Shown piece by piece: positions 1 to 12,842 of a stretch of 64,000 nt of DNA. The stretch lies in the NCBI RefSeq assembly GCF_019375475.1, contig NZ_JAHXGQ010000001.1, positions 744,001 to 808,000 on the forward strand, read 5' to 3'. A program made the translations under genes and the position numbers. The number at the start of each line of letters is the position of its first letter. Position 1 is the first letter of the stretch. This DNA is from Saccharothrix obliqua. Lineage in GTDB: Bacteria > Actinomycetota > Actinomycetes > Mycobacteriales > Pseudonocardiaceae. Below the pieces are notes generated by a model, which was not told the DNA's origin, did no database searches, and saw nothing but the letters and a program-made list of their open reading frames with translations.

Positions 1-221
1 TCGGGCTGGGCGCGGCGGCGCGGCGGGCGAACCTCGCGGGCCGGGTGCGGCTCGTGCCGGGCGGCCTGCCACCGCCGGGTGCGGCCGTGGTGCTGCTGGA
101 TGACGTGGTCACGACCGGTGCGACGGCATCGGCGTGCGTTTCGGCGTTGAAGATCGGTGGTTTCCGGGTACCCGCCGTCCTGACGCTGACGACGGCGCGC
201 CGCACCCACCCACACGAGTGA
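1..221 (+). CDS. ComF-family phosphoribosyltransferase (3' part only)
   Basis: The gene is cut by the left edge of the window. The frame enters at base 3 and ends at TGA 219-221, leaving about 72 residues. The motif VLLDDVVTTGAT (90-125) is the PRPP-binding loop of type I phosphoribosyltransferases and is followed by a C-terminal strand ending TLTTARRTHPHE. ComF proteins have been linked to DNA uptake or nucleotide salvage, and in actinobacteria the gene commonly lies just before the hibernation factor and secA, as here. The zinc-finger N-terminus expected of ComF lies outside the window, so the family call rests on the loop and the position. Confidence 0.75.
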   Translation, partial: GLGAAARRANLAGRVRLVPGGLPPPGAAVVLLDDVVTTGATASACVSALKIGGFRVPAVLTLTTARRTHPHE

Positions 222-652
222 TTCCGGTCGGGAACCCGGAGGCGCGTTCGGGCGTTGGCCGGATATGAGGCGCGATCGGACGCTGTTCGGCCCAGTCACC
301 ACGCCGACGACCACCGGCACGGTGCTGAGCCGTTCGGGTGAGCTTCCGCTCGCGTCGCGCTCCGGTGCGCCCTCCTGGGGCACCGCCGGTGCCGGATTTC
401 CGTCGCTCTGCGTCACGGCCGGAAAATCATGGATTTCCCCCGCCTCGGGGGCTGTCGCAGCGGCGAATACCGGGCTAACGTGCACCGCAATCAGCGTTCC
501 CGGCACGCGGGGAGGAGGCGAACAGCCCATGACCCTGGCACCGGTCGAGCGCTGAGGACATCCCTCGGCGACAAACCCGCGAAGGCGATCGCGGGACCGG
601 TGTCGCAACGATCCGAAAGCCATTGCTCGCAGCAACGCGAGGGAGGTCGTGT
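222..652. other. Intergenic region upstream of the hibernation factor gene
   Basis: About 430 bases without a convincing gene. Short open frames exist on both strands but have no ribosome binding site and the composition of shadow frames. The hibernation factor promoter should lie here, but I could not assign -35/-10 boxes with confidence. A ribosome binding site (gggagg, 641-646) ends the region. Confidence 0.5.
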
Positions 653-1333
653 ATGGACATCGTCGTTAAGGGCCGCAACGTAGAGGTGCCCGATCACTAC
701 CGGGTGCTCGTCACCGAGAAGCTGGCCCGGCTGGAGCGGTACGACCGCAAGGTCATCCGTTTTGACGTGGAGCTTTTCCACGAGCCGAACCGCAGGCAGT
801 CGAAGAACTGCCAGCGGGTGGAGATCACGGGGAAGGGACGTGGCCCGGTGGTCCGCTCGGAAGCGTGCGCGGGCGATTTCTACGCCGCCCTGGACTCCGC
901 GATCACGAAGCTCGAAAACCGGCTGCGCCGCGTCCACGACCGCAGGCGGGTGCACCACGGGCGCCGCGGTCCGAGGTCGGTGGCGGAGGCGACCAGCGGG
1001 TTGCCGCCGGTCGTGGCCGAGCACGACGGGCAGGCGCAGGGCATGTGGTTGGGCCACACCGCGGTGCTCGAAGCGGACGCCGAGCCGACCCGCGAGGGTG
1101 TGGCGGAAGTCCCCGCCCAGGGCCGTTGGGACACCGACGACGAGGAGTACCGGCCCGGCCAGATCGTGCGCGAGAAGGAGCACACGGCCAAGCCGATGAC
1201 CGTGGACCAGGCCCTCTACGAGATGGAGCTGGTCGGCCACGACTTCTATTTGTTCTCCGACGCGGACTGCGGACGTCCCAGCGTCGTCTACCGCCGAAAG
1301 GGCTTCGACTACGGCGTGATCAGGCTGGCGTGA
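653..1333 (+). CDS. hpf: Long-form ribosome hibernation promoting factor
   Basis: A 226-residue protein of the long HPF type. The N-terminal domain (about 1-100) begins MDIVVKGRNVEVPDHYR and is the S30AE fold that binds the 30S subunit near the decoding centre. The C-terminal domain (about 165-226, IVREKEHTAKPMTVDQALYEM...) is the dimerisation module that allows 100S ribosome formation. A charged linker joins them. ATG 653 was chosen because gggagg lies 6 bases upstream and the homology starts there; a TTG at 623 would add ten unrelated residues. An 11-bp hairpin follows the gene, so it is probably monocistronic. Length and domain order are normal for the family. Confidence 0.93.
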   Translation: MDIVVKGRNVEVPDHYRVLVTEKLARLERYDRKVIRFDVELFHEPNRRQSKNCQRVEITGKGRGPVVRSEACAGDFYAALDSAITKLENRLRRVHDRRRVHHGRRGPRSVAEATSGLPPVVAEHDGQAQGMWLGHTAVLEADAEPTREGVAEVPAQGRWDTDDEEYRPGQIVREKEHTAKPMTVDQALYEMELVGHDFYLFSDADCGRPSVVYRRKGFDYGVIRLA

Positions 1334-1383
1334 CCAGGCAGGCGTGACCCACCCACCCTGACCAACCAGCCCCACCAACCTCC

Positions 1384-1412
1384 GCGGCCCCGGCACCCCT
1401 CGCCGGGGCCGC
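1384..1412 (+). terminator. Hairpin terminator after hpf
   Basis: A perfect 11-bp stem (1384-1394 with 1402-1412) around a 7-base loop lies 51 bases past the hpf stop. There is no U tract, as is usual for high-GC actinobacterial terminators. Confidence 0.7.
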
Positions 1413-1563
1413 CCCTCTCCGCCCGTCCGGCACCCCGCCGGACCGTCCCCTCATCGCCACGGGCACCGGGCCCACCCGCTTCCCCACCTCGCGACCGGGA
1501 TCGCCGACCAGGGCGGCACGCGACACCCCGGACCCGGTGCCCACCCCGCGCTGCCCCAGCCCG

Positions 1564-1923
1564 CCGCCGGCCACCCACCCGCTGCCGGCCGCCTACCCGC
1601 CGCTGGCCGCCTACCCGCCGCTGGCCGCCTACCCGCCGCTGGCCGCCTACCCGCCGCTGGCCGCCTACCCGCCGCTGGCCACCCGTCCGCCGCTGGCCAC
1701 CCGTCCGCCGCTGGCCACCCGTCCGCCGCTGGCCACCCGTCCGCCGCTGGCCACCCGTCCACCGCTGGCCGCCTACCCGCCGCCGGCCACCCGCCCGCTG
1801 CCAGGCACCCGCCCGCTGCCAGGCACCCGCCCGCCGCTGGGCACCCGCCCGCCGCTGGGCACCCGCCCGCTGCCCGGCACCTACCCGCCGCCGGGCACCC
1901 ACCCGCCGCCGATCAGCCGGCCG
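1564..1923. repeat. 18-bp minisatellite, about 20 units
   Basis: Twenty consecutive 18-bp units fill the hpf-secA interval. Four adjacent units (1600-1671) are exactly ccgctggccgcctacccg. Five more (1672-1761) share ccgctggccacccgtccg, the last with one change. Flanking units diverge gradually. Because 18 is a multiple of three, long frames stay open on both strands and would encode Pro-rich hexapeptides (PLAAYP, PLATRP). There is no ribosome binding site, signal sequence or domain, so I treat the block as a tandem repeat and not as a gene. The rest of 1413-2326 holds no recognised gene; the secA promoter should be near its right end. Confidence 0.85.
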
Positions 1924-2326
1924 CCCGTGCGCCCCGCCGGCGCGCGCCTCTCCGGTCCGCCGGCGGTGCCGACCCGCGCCGCCCTCCCCGCCGGCTGCCG
2001 CCCCGCCCCCGCGGGCGCGACGCGCCGATAGCGTGCCGAAATCACCTGAACTCCCACCGGGGGAGCGAACCCCGAAGTCACCGCCCGAAGTCATCGCCCC
2101 CACGGCCCCGGACGGGGCGCGGCAGGGGGTCGGGCGTTCGGCGGAACGGGGGGTGGGCGGGCGGGTGGAGCGCGGTGTTCCGCACCCCTTCCTACCTGTG
2201 TCTGTGCACACACCTTCACGACTTGCCTACGATGGCGGGTGGTGTGGGCTCGTCATGGCCGTGGCGAGCCGGTGGAAGGCGCTCGCCCGCGGGCGCGTCG
2301 CGATGAGGTAATGAGGTCGACCCGAG

Positions 2327-5224
<2,898 letters not shown>

Positions 5225-5247
5225 CCGACCGTTCACGCGCCCGACCG

Positions 5248-5275
5248 CCGCCGGATCCCGTTCGGGGTCCGGCGG
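5248..5275 (+). terminator. Hairpin terminator after secA
   Basis: A 12-bp stem (5248-5259 with 5264-5275, one G-T wobble) with a 4-base loop begins 23 bases after the secA stop. Confidence 0.75.
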
Positions 5276-5390
5276 TGTCGTCTCCGGGACCCGCCGGTCA
5301 CCGCGCCCGGCCCGGTCGGGTTGTTCTCCGGCGCGGTGGGGTCGTGTTTTCCGGCGGTGGTTTGTCTGGTGAATTCCCGGTGCGGCGGAG

Positions 5391-5807
5391 GTGCGCGTGC
5401 GCGGATTGGTGTTGGACTTCGGCGGCGTGCTGACCGATCTCGGGGACGATTTCGCCGCACCCGAACCGCCGTTGCTGACGGCCGTCCGGGAAGTGCGTCG
5501 GCACGGTGTGCGCACGGCGATCCTGTCCAACGCGGACGGCCTGTGGTCGCCGCCGCGGGAGTGGGACGGCCTGTTCGACGCCGTCGTCACGTCCGGTGAG
5601 GCCGGTGTCGCCAAGCCGGACGCGCGGGTGTACCTGCTGGTCGCCGCGCGGCTCGACGTCGCACCCGCCGACTGCGCGTTCGTCGACGACCTCGCGGTCA
5701 ACGTCCGCGGCGCGGCGGCCGTCGGGATGGTCGGCGTGCACCACCGGTCGGTGCCCGCCACCATCGCGGAACTCGAAGTGCTGTTCGACATCCCCCTGGC
5801 GAGCTAA
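5391..5807 (+). CDS. Small HAD-superfamily hydrolase-like protein
   Basis: A 138-residue protein starting at GTG. HAD motifs are visible: motif I LDFGGVLT (8-15), a SNADG segment for motif II, KPDARVY for motif III and VDDLAVNVRGAAAVGM for motif IV. The residue two after the nucleophile Asp is Gly, not Asp, as in the DxGGV branch related to the epoxide hydrolase N-domain. Phosphatase activity is therefore uncertain. At 138 residues it lacks the cap domain of typical 200-residue family members. It stands alone after secA. Its substrate cannot be told from sequence. Confidence 0.8.
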   Translation: MRVRGLVLDFGGVLTDLGDDFAAPEPPLLTAVREVRRHGVRTAILSNADGLWSPPREWDGLFDAVVTSGEAGVAKPDARVYLLVAARLDVAPADCAFVDDLAVNVRGAAAVGMVGVHHRSVPATIAELEVLFDIPLAS

Positions 5808-6276
5808 TGCGGTGACCTTCCGCTGTGGTTCACCACTCGTGCGGTGAATTGCCGGTGCACCTTCGCGGCGCGTACGTTCGAATGGTTCGGAAATCCCCAA
5901 AAGGAACCGGGCAGGGCATTTCGGAGGTTCCGCGTCTTCGGGCCGGCGGAGCGGTTCGGGTGACGGTGTGCGGGTGGATCCGGTCGGGGTCGCGGCAGGG
6001 TCGCGGCACCGGGTCCCCACCGCCGGTGGCGGGACCCCGGGTAGGGCCGGCGCGGGGCGCGGCACGGCGGCGACCACCTTCGTCGCGCGGGCACGCCGCG
6101 AGAGCCGGTCCGCGGTGAAGCGGCGCGGGTGTCGGAGCGGCCCTCCGGCGCTCGCGCCGCACGCCGAGGCGGGGCGGGCCGGGGGTGGTGAGCGCGAGGG
6201 GCACCCCGGGCCGCTGGGGGTCCGGGAGCGGGTGGCGCGCTCGGCCGGCGGTGCCGGGCGGGCCGGCCCGCCGGGC
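5808..6276. other. Gene-free interval between convergent genes
   Basis: About 470 bases between the HAD gene (+) and the methyltransferase gene (-). I see no supportable gene, RNA or strong repeat. Open frames here have no ribosome binding site and no recognisable domain. Confidence 0.5.
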
Positions 6277-7023
6277 TCAGCCCAGCGAGCGGCGGACCAC
6301 CTCGAAGCACAGGACCGCCGCGGCGCTCGCCACGTTCAGCGACTCGACACCCGCCGCCATCGGGATGGACAGCCACCCGGTCACGTGTGGCCGCACGTCG
6401 TCCGAGATGCCCTCGGTCTCCCCGCCCAGCACGTAGACCGCGCGGTCCGGCAGGTCGGCCGAGTAGACGGTCTCCCGCGCGCCCGCGTCCAACGCGTACA
6501 CCGGGTACCCGGCGGCACGCAGGTCGGCCGCCGCCTCGCCCGCCGTGGCGCACTTCAGGACCGGCGCGCGGAACGCCACGCCGGCGGACGCCTTCACCAC
6601 CAGCGGGTCGATCGACGCCACGCCCCGGCGCGGCAGCACGATCCCGTCCATCCCGGCGGCGGTCGCGGTGCGGAGGATCATGCCCACGTTCGCGGGCGTG
6701 GTGATGCCGTCCAGCAGCAGCACGCGGCGCGGCCGGGCGGCCAGGCCGTGCGCCAGGGGCAGCATCCGCGGCGCGACCACGTCGGCCAGCACGCCCTGGT
6801 CGTGCCGCCCGTTGCCGGCCAGCACCTTCACCCGCTGCGCGGACGCCCGCCGCACCTCGACGCCGCGCCGGTGCGCCGCCTCGATGATCTCCCGCGCCGC
6901 CGGGCCGCGCGCACCCTCGGCGAGCAGCACCTTGTCCACTTCCAACCGGGGGTCGTCGAGCGCTTCGAGCACGGGCTTGCGGCCGTACACGGTGACGAAC
7001 CGGTCCTTGGGCGAGATGTCCAC
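6277..7023 (-). CDS. TrmH/SpoU-family RNA 2'-O-methyltransferase
   Basis: A 248-residue SPOUT-class methyltransferase that would add a methyl group from SAM to a ribose 2'-OH in rRNA or tRNA. The three SpoU motifs are present: DGITTPANVGMILRTA (motif 1, residues about 105-120), VLGGETEGIS (motif 2) and SIPMAAGVESLNVASAAAVLCFE (motif 3) near the C-terminus. The N-terminal 80 residues (YGRKPVLEAL...) resemble the L30e-like substrate-binding domain of the RlmB group. The target nucleotide cannot be assigned from this. The gene is divergent from the kinase-like gene at 7112. Confidence 0.9.
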   Translation of the reverse strand: MDISPKDRFVTVYGRKPVLEALDDPRLEVDKVLLAEGARGPAAREIIEAAHRRGVEVRRASAQRVKVLAGNGRHDQGVLADVVAPRMLPLAHGLAARPRRVLLLDGITTPANVGMILRTATAAGMDGIVLPRRGVASIDPLVVKASAGVAFRAPVLKCATAGEAAADLRAAGYPVYALDAGARETVYSADLPDRAVYVLGGETEGISDDVRPHVTGWLSIPMAAGVESLNVASAAAVLCFEVVRRSLG

Positions 7024-7111
7024 CCGGTGATTCTCCCCCGAGCAGAGGAACGGTCGTCTTTAGCACCCGTTTGGGGCTTGTTTCCCGGCGATCAAGCATG
7101 ATGATCGTCAC

Positions 7112-7768
7112 ATGACACCGCGCGACGAGGCGCACCGTCTGCTGGCCCGCGGCCGGGAGTCGGACGTCTACCTGCGTCCGGACGGGCTGCTGCTCAAGCG
7201 CAGCCGCGCCGGGCGGGACCTGGAGCCCGAAGCGGCCCTCATGCGGTACCTGCACGCGCGCGGCCTGCCGGTGCCCCGGGTGCACGACGCGGCAGGCCGC
7301 GACCTGGTCATGGAGTACGTCCCCGGCCCGCGCATGTCGCAGGAGCTGGACGCGAAACCGTGGCGCGCGGGCGCGCTCGGCCGCGAGCTGGCCCGCCTGC
7401 ACCGCAGCCTGGACGACGTGCGCGCGCCGGGGTTCCTGCCCGGTGACGGCCGCCTGCTGCACCTGGACCTGCACCCCGGCAACGTCGTGCTCGGCCCCGC
7501 CGGCCCGGTGGTGGTGGACTGGGCGTCGGCCCAGCGCGGCGACCGCCGGGTGGACGTGGCGCTGAGCTGGCTCGCCATCGCCGTCGCACCGCTGAGACCG
7601 GTCAAGCGCCTGGTCCGCTCACGCCTGGTGCGCGGTTTCCTGGCCGGCGCGGACCGCGGTGTCCGCCGCGCCATGCCCGCCGCCGCCGAGATCCGGCTCG
7701 CCCGGCACGCCCGTGACCCGGTCGAGGTCGACGCCGTGCGCAGGCTGGTGGCGAGCTGTAGCGACTAG
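7112..7768 (+). CDS. Aminoglycoside-phosphotransferase-like kinase fold protein
   Basis: A 218-residue protein with a minimal protein-kinase-like fold. It shows a VYL...LLLKRS N-lobe lysine region (about 20-32), MEYVPGPRMS as hinge, the catalytic loop HLDLHPGNVVLG and the metal-binding Asp in VVVDWASA. These are the APH/choline-kinase superfamily motifs. The protein is shorter than true aminoglycoside phosphotransferases, and nothing nearby points to resistance, so the substrate is unknown. It ends 9 bases before the acyltransferase gene, so the two are likely cotranscribed. Confidence 0.75.
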   Translation: MTPRDEAHRLLARGRESDVYLRPDGLLLKRSRAGRDLEPEAALMRYLHARGLPVPRVHDAAGRDLVMEYVPGPRMSQELDAKPWRAGALGRELARLHRSLDDVRAPGFLPGDGRLLHLDLHPGNVVLGPAGPVVVDWASAQRGDRRVDVALSWLAIAVAPLRPVKRLVRSRLVRGFLAGADRGVRRAMPAAAEIRLARHARDPVEVDAVRRLVASCSD

Positions 7769-7777
7769 CCTGGCGAC

Positions 7778-9163
7778 ATGCCCGACCGCCTGTCCGCGCT
7801 CGACGCCTCGTTCCTGTACCTGGAGGACTCCACGACGCCGATGCACGTCGGGGGCGTCGCGGTGTTCCGCCGGCCGAAGGCGGGCTTCGACTACGACCGG
7901 CTGGTCGACCTGATCGAGGAGCGGCTGTCGCTGGTGCCCCGCTACCGGCAGAAGGTGGTGCCCGTGCCGGGCAGGCTCGCCCGCCCCGTCTGGGTGGACG
8001 ACCAGGACTTCGACGTCACCTACCACGTGCGGCGCTCCGCCCTGCCCAAACCCGGCCACGACGGTCAGCTGCACGAACTCGTGGCGCGCCTGATGTCCCG
8101 GCCGCTGGACCACAGCCGCCCGCTGTGGGAGGTGTACCTGGTGGAGGGCCTGGCCCGGAACCGGACCGCGGTGATCACCAAGACCCACCAGGCGGTCGTC
8201 GACGGCATCGGCGCGCCCGAGATCGGCCAGGTCGTGCTGGACCCGACGCCCGCGCCCGGCCCGCCCTCGGCGGCGCTGTGGATGCCGCGGCCCGCGCCGA
8301 CCGGCCTGCAACTGGTCGCCGACGCGGTCGCCGAGGCCGTGCAGCGACCCGGCGAGCTGGTGGAGAACGTCCGCAGCGCCACCATGGACACCGTCGCCAC
8401 GGTCCGCAAGGTCACCGGCGCGCTCGGCGGACTCGCGTCGGCCCTGCGCACCGCCGCCACCCCCGCGCCGGTCAGCCCGCTCAACGTCCGCATCTCGCCG
8501 CAGCGGCGGTTCGCGGTCACCCGCACGCGCCTGGACGAGTTCCGCGCCATCCGCCGCGCCCACGGCGGCACCGTCAACGACGGGGTGCTCGCGGTGCTCT
8601 CTGGCGCGCTGCGCACCTGGCTGCTGTCGCGCGGGGAGGTGGTGACCGCGCAGACGACCATGCGCGCCATGACCCCGATGTCCGTGCGCGACGGTGGTCC
8701 CGGGGGCGGCCAGGTGGCCGCGTACCTGGTGGACCTGCCGGTCGGCGAACCCAACCCGGTGGTGCGGCTGCACCACGTGAGCCACGCGATGCGCGCGCAC
8801 CAGGAGTCCGGCCAGCAGGTCGCCGCGCAGACCCTCGTGCGGTTCTCCGGATTCGCGCCGCCCACCCTGCACGCGCTGGGCGCGCGGGCCGCCAGCTCGT
8901 TCTCGCGGCGGCTGTTCAACGTGGTGGTGACGAACGTGCCCGGTCCCCAGGTGCCGCTGTACGCGGCGGGGGCGAAGATGATCGAGATGTTCCCGGTCGT
9001 GCCGCTGGCGAAGAACCAGGCGCTCTCGATCGGCGTCACCTCGTACGACGGTGGTGTGTACTTCGGCCTGAACGCCGACCGGGACGCGATGTCCGATGTG
9101 GACGTGCTCGCGGCGATGGTCGAGGAGTCTGTGGAGGAACTGATGGGAACGGTGTCTCAATGA
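7778..9163 (+). CDS. WS/DGAT-family acyltransferase
   Basis: A 461-residue member of the wax ester synthase/diacylglycerol acyltransferase family, which esterifies acyl-CoA to diacylglycerol or fatty alcohol for storage lipid. N-terminal LSALDASFLYLED, the PLWE segment (about 115), the active-site region and NDGVLAVLSGALR are all in the family order. The HHxxxDG motif reads H137-Q138-A-V-V-D142-G143: the second His, held to be the catalytic base, is Gln. Activity is therefore open to doubt. The stop overlaps the next start (ATGA), so the downstream gene is translationally coupled. Confidence 0.88.
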   Translation: MPDRLSALDASFLYLEDSTTPMHVGGVAVFRRPKAGFDYDRLVDLIEERLSLVPRYRQKVVPVPGRLARPVWVDDQDFDVTYHVRRSALPKPGHDGQLHELVARLMSRPLDHSRPLWEVYLVEGLARNRTAVITKTHQAVVDGIGAPEIGQVVLDPTPAPGPPSAALWMPRPAPTGLQLVADAVAEAVQRPGELVENVRSATMDTVATVRKVTGALGGLASALRTAATPAPVSPLNVRISPQRRFAVTRTRLDEFRAIRRAHGGTVNDGVLAVLSGALRTWLLSRGEVVTAQTTMRAMTPMSVRDGGPGGGQVAAYLVDLPVGEPNPVVRLHHVSHAMRAHQESGQQVAAQTLVRFSGFAPPTLHALGARAASSFSRRLFNVVVTNVPGPQVPLYAAGAKMIEMFPVVPLAKNQALSIGVTSYDGGVYFGLNADRDAMSDVDVLAAMVEESVEELMGTVSQ

Positions 9164-9651
9164 GGGTGTTTCTCCCGGCGACCGTCGCGATGCTGCGCGA
9201 CCTCGTGGAGCGCGGCGAGTTCACGCCGGTCGGCGGCACGGGTTTCGCGTTGACGCCGGCGTTGCGCGAGTCCTACGCGACCGGCGACTCCGAGGAGCTG
9301 GAGTATTCGGCGATGCTGGACGCGGCCCGCGCGTCGTTGCGGCTGCTCGCGCACGACGACAAGCCCGTGCCGCGCCGCGCGGTGGTCGCGGCCGACGTGG
9401 AGGACGCGAGGCTGCGGCCGGACCTGGACTTCTCCGTGGTCAAGGTGACCGGGACCGTGCCGATGAAGCTCATCGCCGCGATCCACCTGGACACCTCCGA
9501 CGCCGAGGACGCGGTCCGGGAGGCGGCGGAGGTCGTCGACGCGGCCGACCTCGGGGACCCGGACGCCGAGTTCGCGCTGGGCGAGGCCGAGGACCACGAG
9601 CTGGCGTGGTACGCGCCGCAGGAGCTGCCGTTCGTGCTGGAGCTGATGTAG
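9160..9651 (+). CDS. DUF6912-type conserved protein
   Basis: A 163-residue acidic cytosolic protein beginning MRVFLPATVAMLRDLVERGEF. I recognise the family pattern (an N-terminal MRVFLPAT strand, a central ARASLRLLAHDD helix, a Glu/Asp-rich tail ending ELAWYAPQELPFVLEL), which I believe is DUF6912 of actinobacteria. No catalytic motif or membrane segment is visible. The start overlaps the preceding stop by 4 bases (ATGA), so it is probably coupled to the acyltransferase. Function unknown. Confidence 0.75.
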   Translation: MRVFLPATVAMLRDLVERGEFTPVGGTGFALTPALRESYATGDSEELEYSAMLDAARASLRLLAHDDKPVPRRAVVAADVEDARLRPDLDFSVVKVTGTVPMKLIAAIHLDTSDAEDAVREAAEVVDAADLGDPDAEFALGEAEDHELAWYAPQELPFVLELM

Positions 9652-9676
9652 CGGCGGGGTGGGGCTTCGCGCGGCG

Positions 9677-10045
9677 TCACATGCCCGGAGCCGGTTCCCA
9701 CAGCTCGATGCGGTTGCCCTCCGGGTCCACGATCCACCCGAACCTGCCGAACTCCGAGTCCTCGGTCTGCGGCAGCACCTCGACGCCCCGCTCGCGCAGC
9801 CCCGCCAGCAGCGCGGGCAGGTCGTCGACGCGCAGGTTCAGCATCGCCCGCTGCCCCGGCTCGCCGAAGTAGTCGGTGTCGTGGGCGAACAACGCGAACG
9901 TCGTCGTCTCCGCCGCTTCCCAGTGGAACGTCACCGCGCCGCGGTCGTTCATCTGCACGCCGAGCTGCGCCCGGTACCACTCCGCCAGCCGCACCGGGTT
10001 GCGGGCGCGGAGGAAGACGCCGCCGATGCCGGTCACTTTCGCCAC
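9677..10045 (-). CDS. VOC (glyoxalase/bleomycin resistance) fold protein
   Basis: A 122-residue single-domain VOC protein with two beta-alpha-beta-beta-beta modules: KVTGIGGVFLRARNPVRLAEWYRAQLG at the N-terminus and AMLNLRVDDLPALLAGLRERGVEVLPQ in the middle. It ends FGWIVDPEGNRIELWEPAPG, with the family's metal-ligand Glu. GTG 10045 was chosen because homology begins there; the open frame reaches 10117 but would overlap the divergent pruA gene. The substrate is unknown; the family includes glyoxalases, dioxygenases and binding proteins. Confidence 0.82.
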   Translation of the reverse strand: MAKVTGIGGVFLRARNPVRLAEWYRAQLGVQMNDRGAVTFHWEAAETTTFALFAHDTDYFGEPGQRAMLNLRVDDLPALLAGLRERGVEVLPQTEDSEFGRFGWIVDPEGNRIELWEPAPGM

Positions 10046-10082
10046 GGCTGCGCACCGTACTACCGCGTGCCACCATGGCGGC

Positions 10083-11708
<1,626 letters not shown>

Positions 11709-11828
11709 GGCTCCTGGCGGTGCCCGGTTCTTGGCTGGTGCCCGGTGTGGCTGGTGCCTGCTTTGTGGTGGTACCCCGCTTTGTGCTGTGCCTGCTGTGT
11801 GGTGTACCCCGCTTTGTGGCTGGACTCC

Positions 11829-12842
11829 TCAGTCGTACTCCTCGAGTTTCCCCCGGGACTCCAACAACCGCCGCAACGACGCCAACCGCCCCGGAGAAGC
11901 CTCCCCGGACGTGACCAACTCGTCCAACATGCAGTCGGGGTCCTCCGGAGCGCCCAGGTGGCCGCACCCCGGCGGGCACTCCTCCGCCATCGCCTTCATG
12001 TCGGGGAACGCCGCCACGATGTCGTCCGGCGTGATGTGCGCCAGCCCGAACGACCGGATGCCGGGCGTGTCCACCGCCCACCCGCCCTCGGGCAGCGGCA
12101 GCGCGACGGCCTGCGTGGACGTGTGCCTGCCCTTCCCGACGCCGCTCACCACGCCGACCGCCCGGTTCGCGTCCGGCACGAGCCGGTTCACCAGCGTGGA
12201 CTTGCCCACCCCCGAGTGCCCGATCAACGCGGACAGCCGGTGCACCAGCCGCTCGCGCAGCTCCGCCGGGTCCACGTCGGACCGCGTGACGACCACGGGC
12301 AGGTCGAGTTCGGCGTACGCCGACACCAGCTCGTCGGCGGGCGCGAGGTCCGACTTGGTAAGGCACAGCAGGGGCTCCAGGCCACCGGCGTACGCGGCGA
12401 CCAGGCACCGGTCGATGAAACCCCGCCGCGGCTGCGGGTCGGCCAGCGCCGACACGATCACCAGCTGCTCGGCGTTGGCCACCACGACCCGCTCGAACGG
12501 GTCGGTGTCGTCGGCGGTGCGGCGGAGCACCGACCGCCGCTCGTTCACCCGCACGATCCGCGCCAGCGCGTCCGGGTTGCCCGACGTGTCGCCGACCAAC
12601 CCGATCTGGTCGCCGACCACGACCGGTGTGCGCCCCAGCTCACGCGCACGCATCGCGGTCACCAACCGGCCGGGGTCGTCCTCGACCGCGCACGTCCACC
12701 GCCCCCGGTCCACCGCGACGACCATCGCGGGCACGGCGTCGGCGTGCTCCGGCCGCCGCTTGCTGCGCGGGCGCGTGCCCTTGCCGGGCCGCACCCGCAC
12801 GTCGGACTCGTCCATCCGCCGCCAGTCGCGGGCCACGGTCAA
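11829..12842 (-). CDS. rsgA: Ribosome small-subunit-dependent GTPase RsgA
   Basis: A 337-residue circularly permuted GTPase that helps 30S subunit maturation. The OB domain is N-terminal. GTPase motifs come in permuted order: TKSD (G4), GHSGVGKST (G1), then DTPGIRSF (G3). A Cys/His zinc site follows ([10 protein letters not shown]...DC). TTG 12842 gives [20 protein letters not shown], the start expected from homologues, and overlaps the aroA stop; GTG 12836 or ATG 12815 are alternatives. The aroA-rsgA pairing is common in actinobacteria and implies one transcript. Confidence 0.93.
   Translation of the reverse strand: MTVARDWRRMDESDVRVRPGKGTRPRSKRRPEHADAVPAMVVAVDRGRWTCAVEDDPGRLVTAMRARELGRTPVVVGDQIGLVGDTSGNPDALARIVRVNERRSVLRRTADDTDPFERVVVANAEQLVIVSALADPQPRRGFIDRCLVAAYAGGLEPLLCLTKSDLAPADELVSAYAELDLPVVVTRSDVDPAELRERLVHRLSALIGHSGVGKSTLVNRLVPDANRAVGVVSGVGKGRHTSTQAVALPLPEGGWAVDTPGIRSFGLAHITPDDIVAAFPDMKAMAEECPPGCGHLGAPEDPDCMLDELVTSGEASPGRLASLRRLLESRGKLEEYD

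Noticed and set aside
1309..2211. Long open frames on both strands over the hpf-secA interval (Pro-rich on plus, Gly/Arg-rich on minus)
   Set aside because: They are a by-product of an 18-bp tandem repeat with no stops. There is no ribosome binding site, signal sequence or domain.
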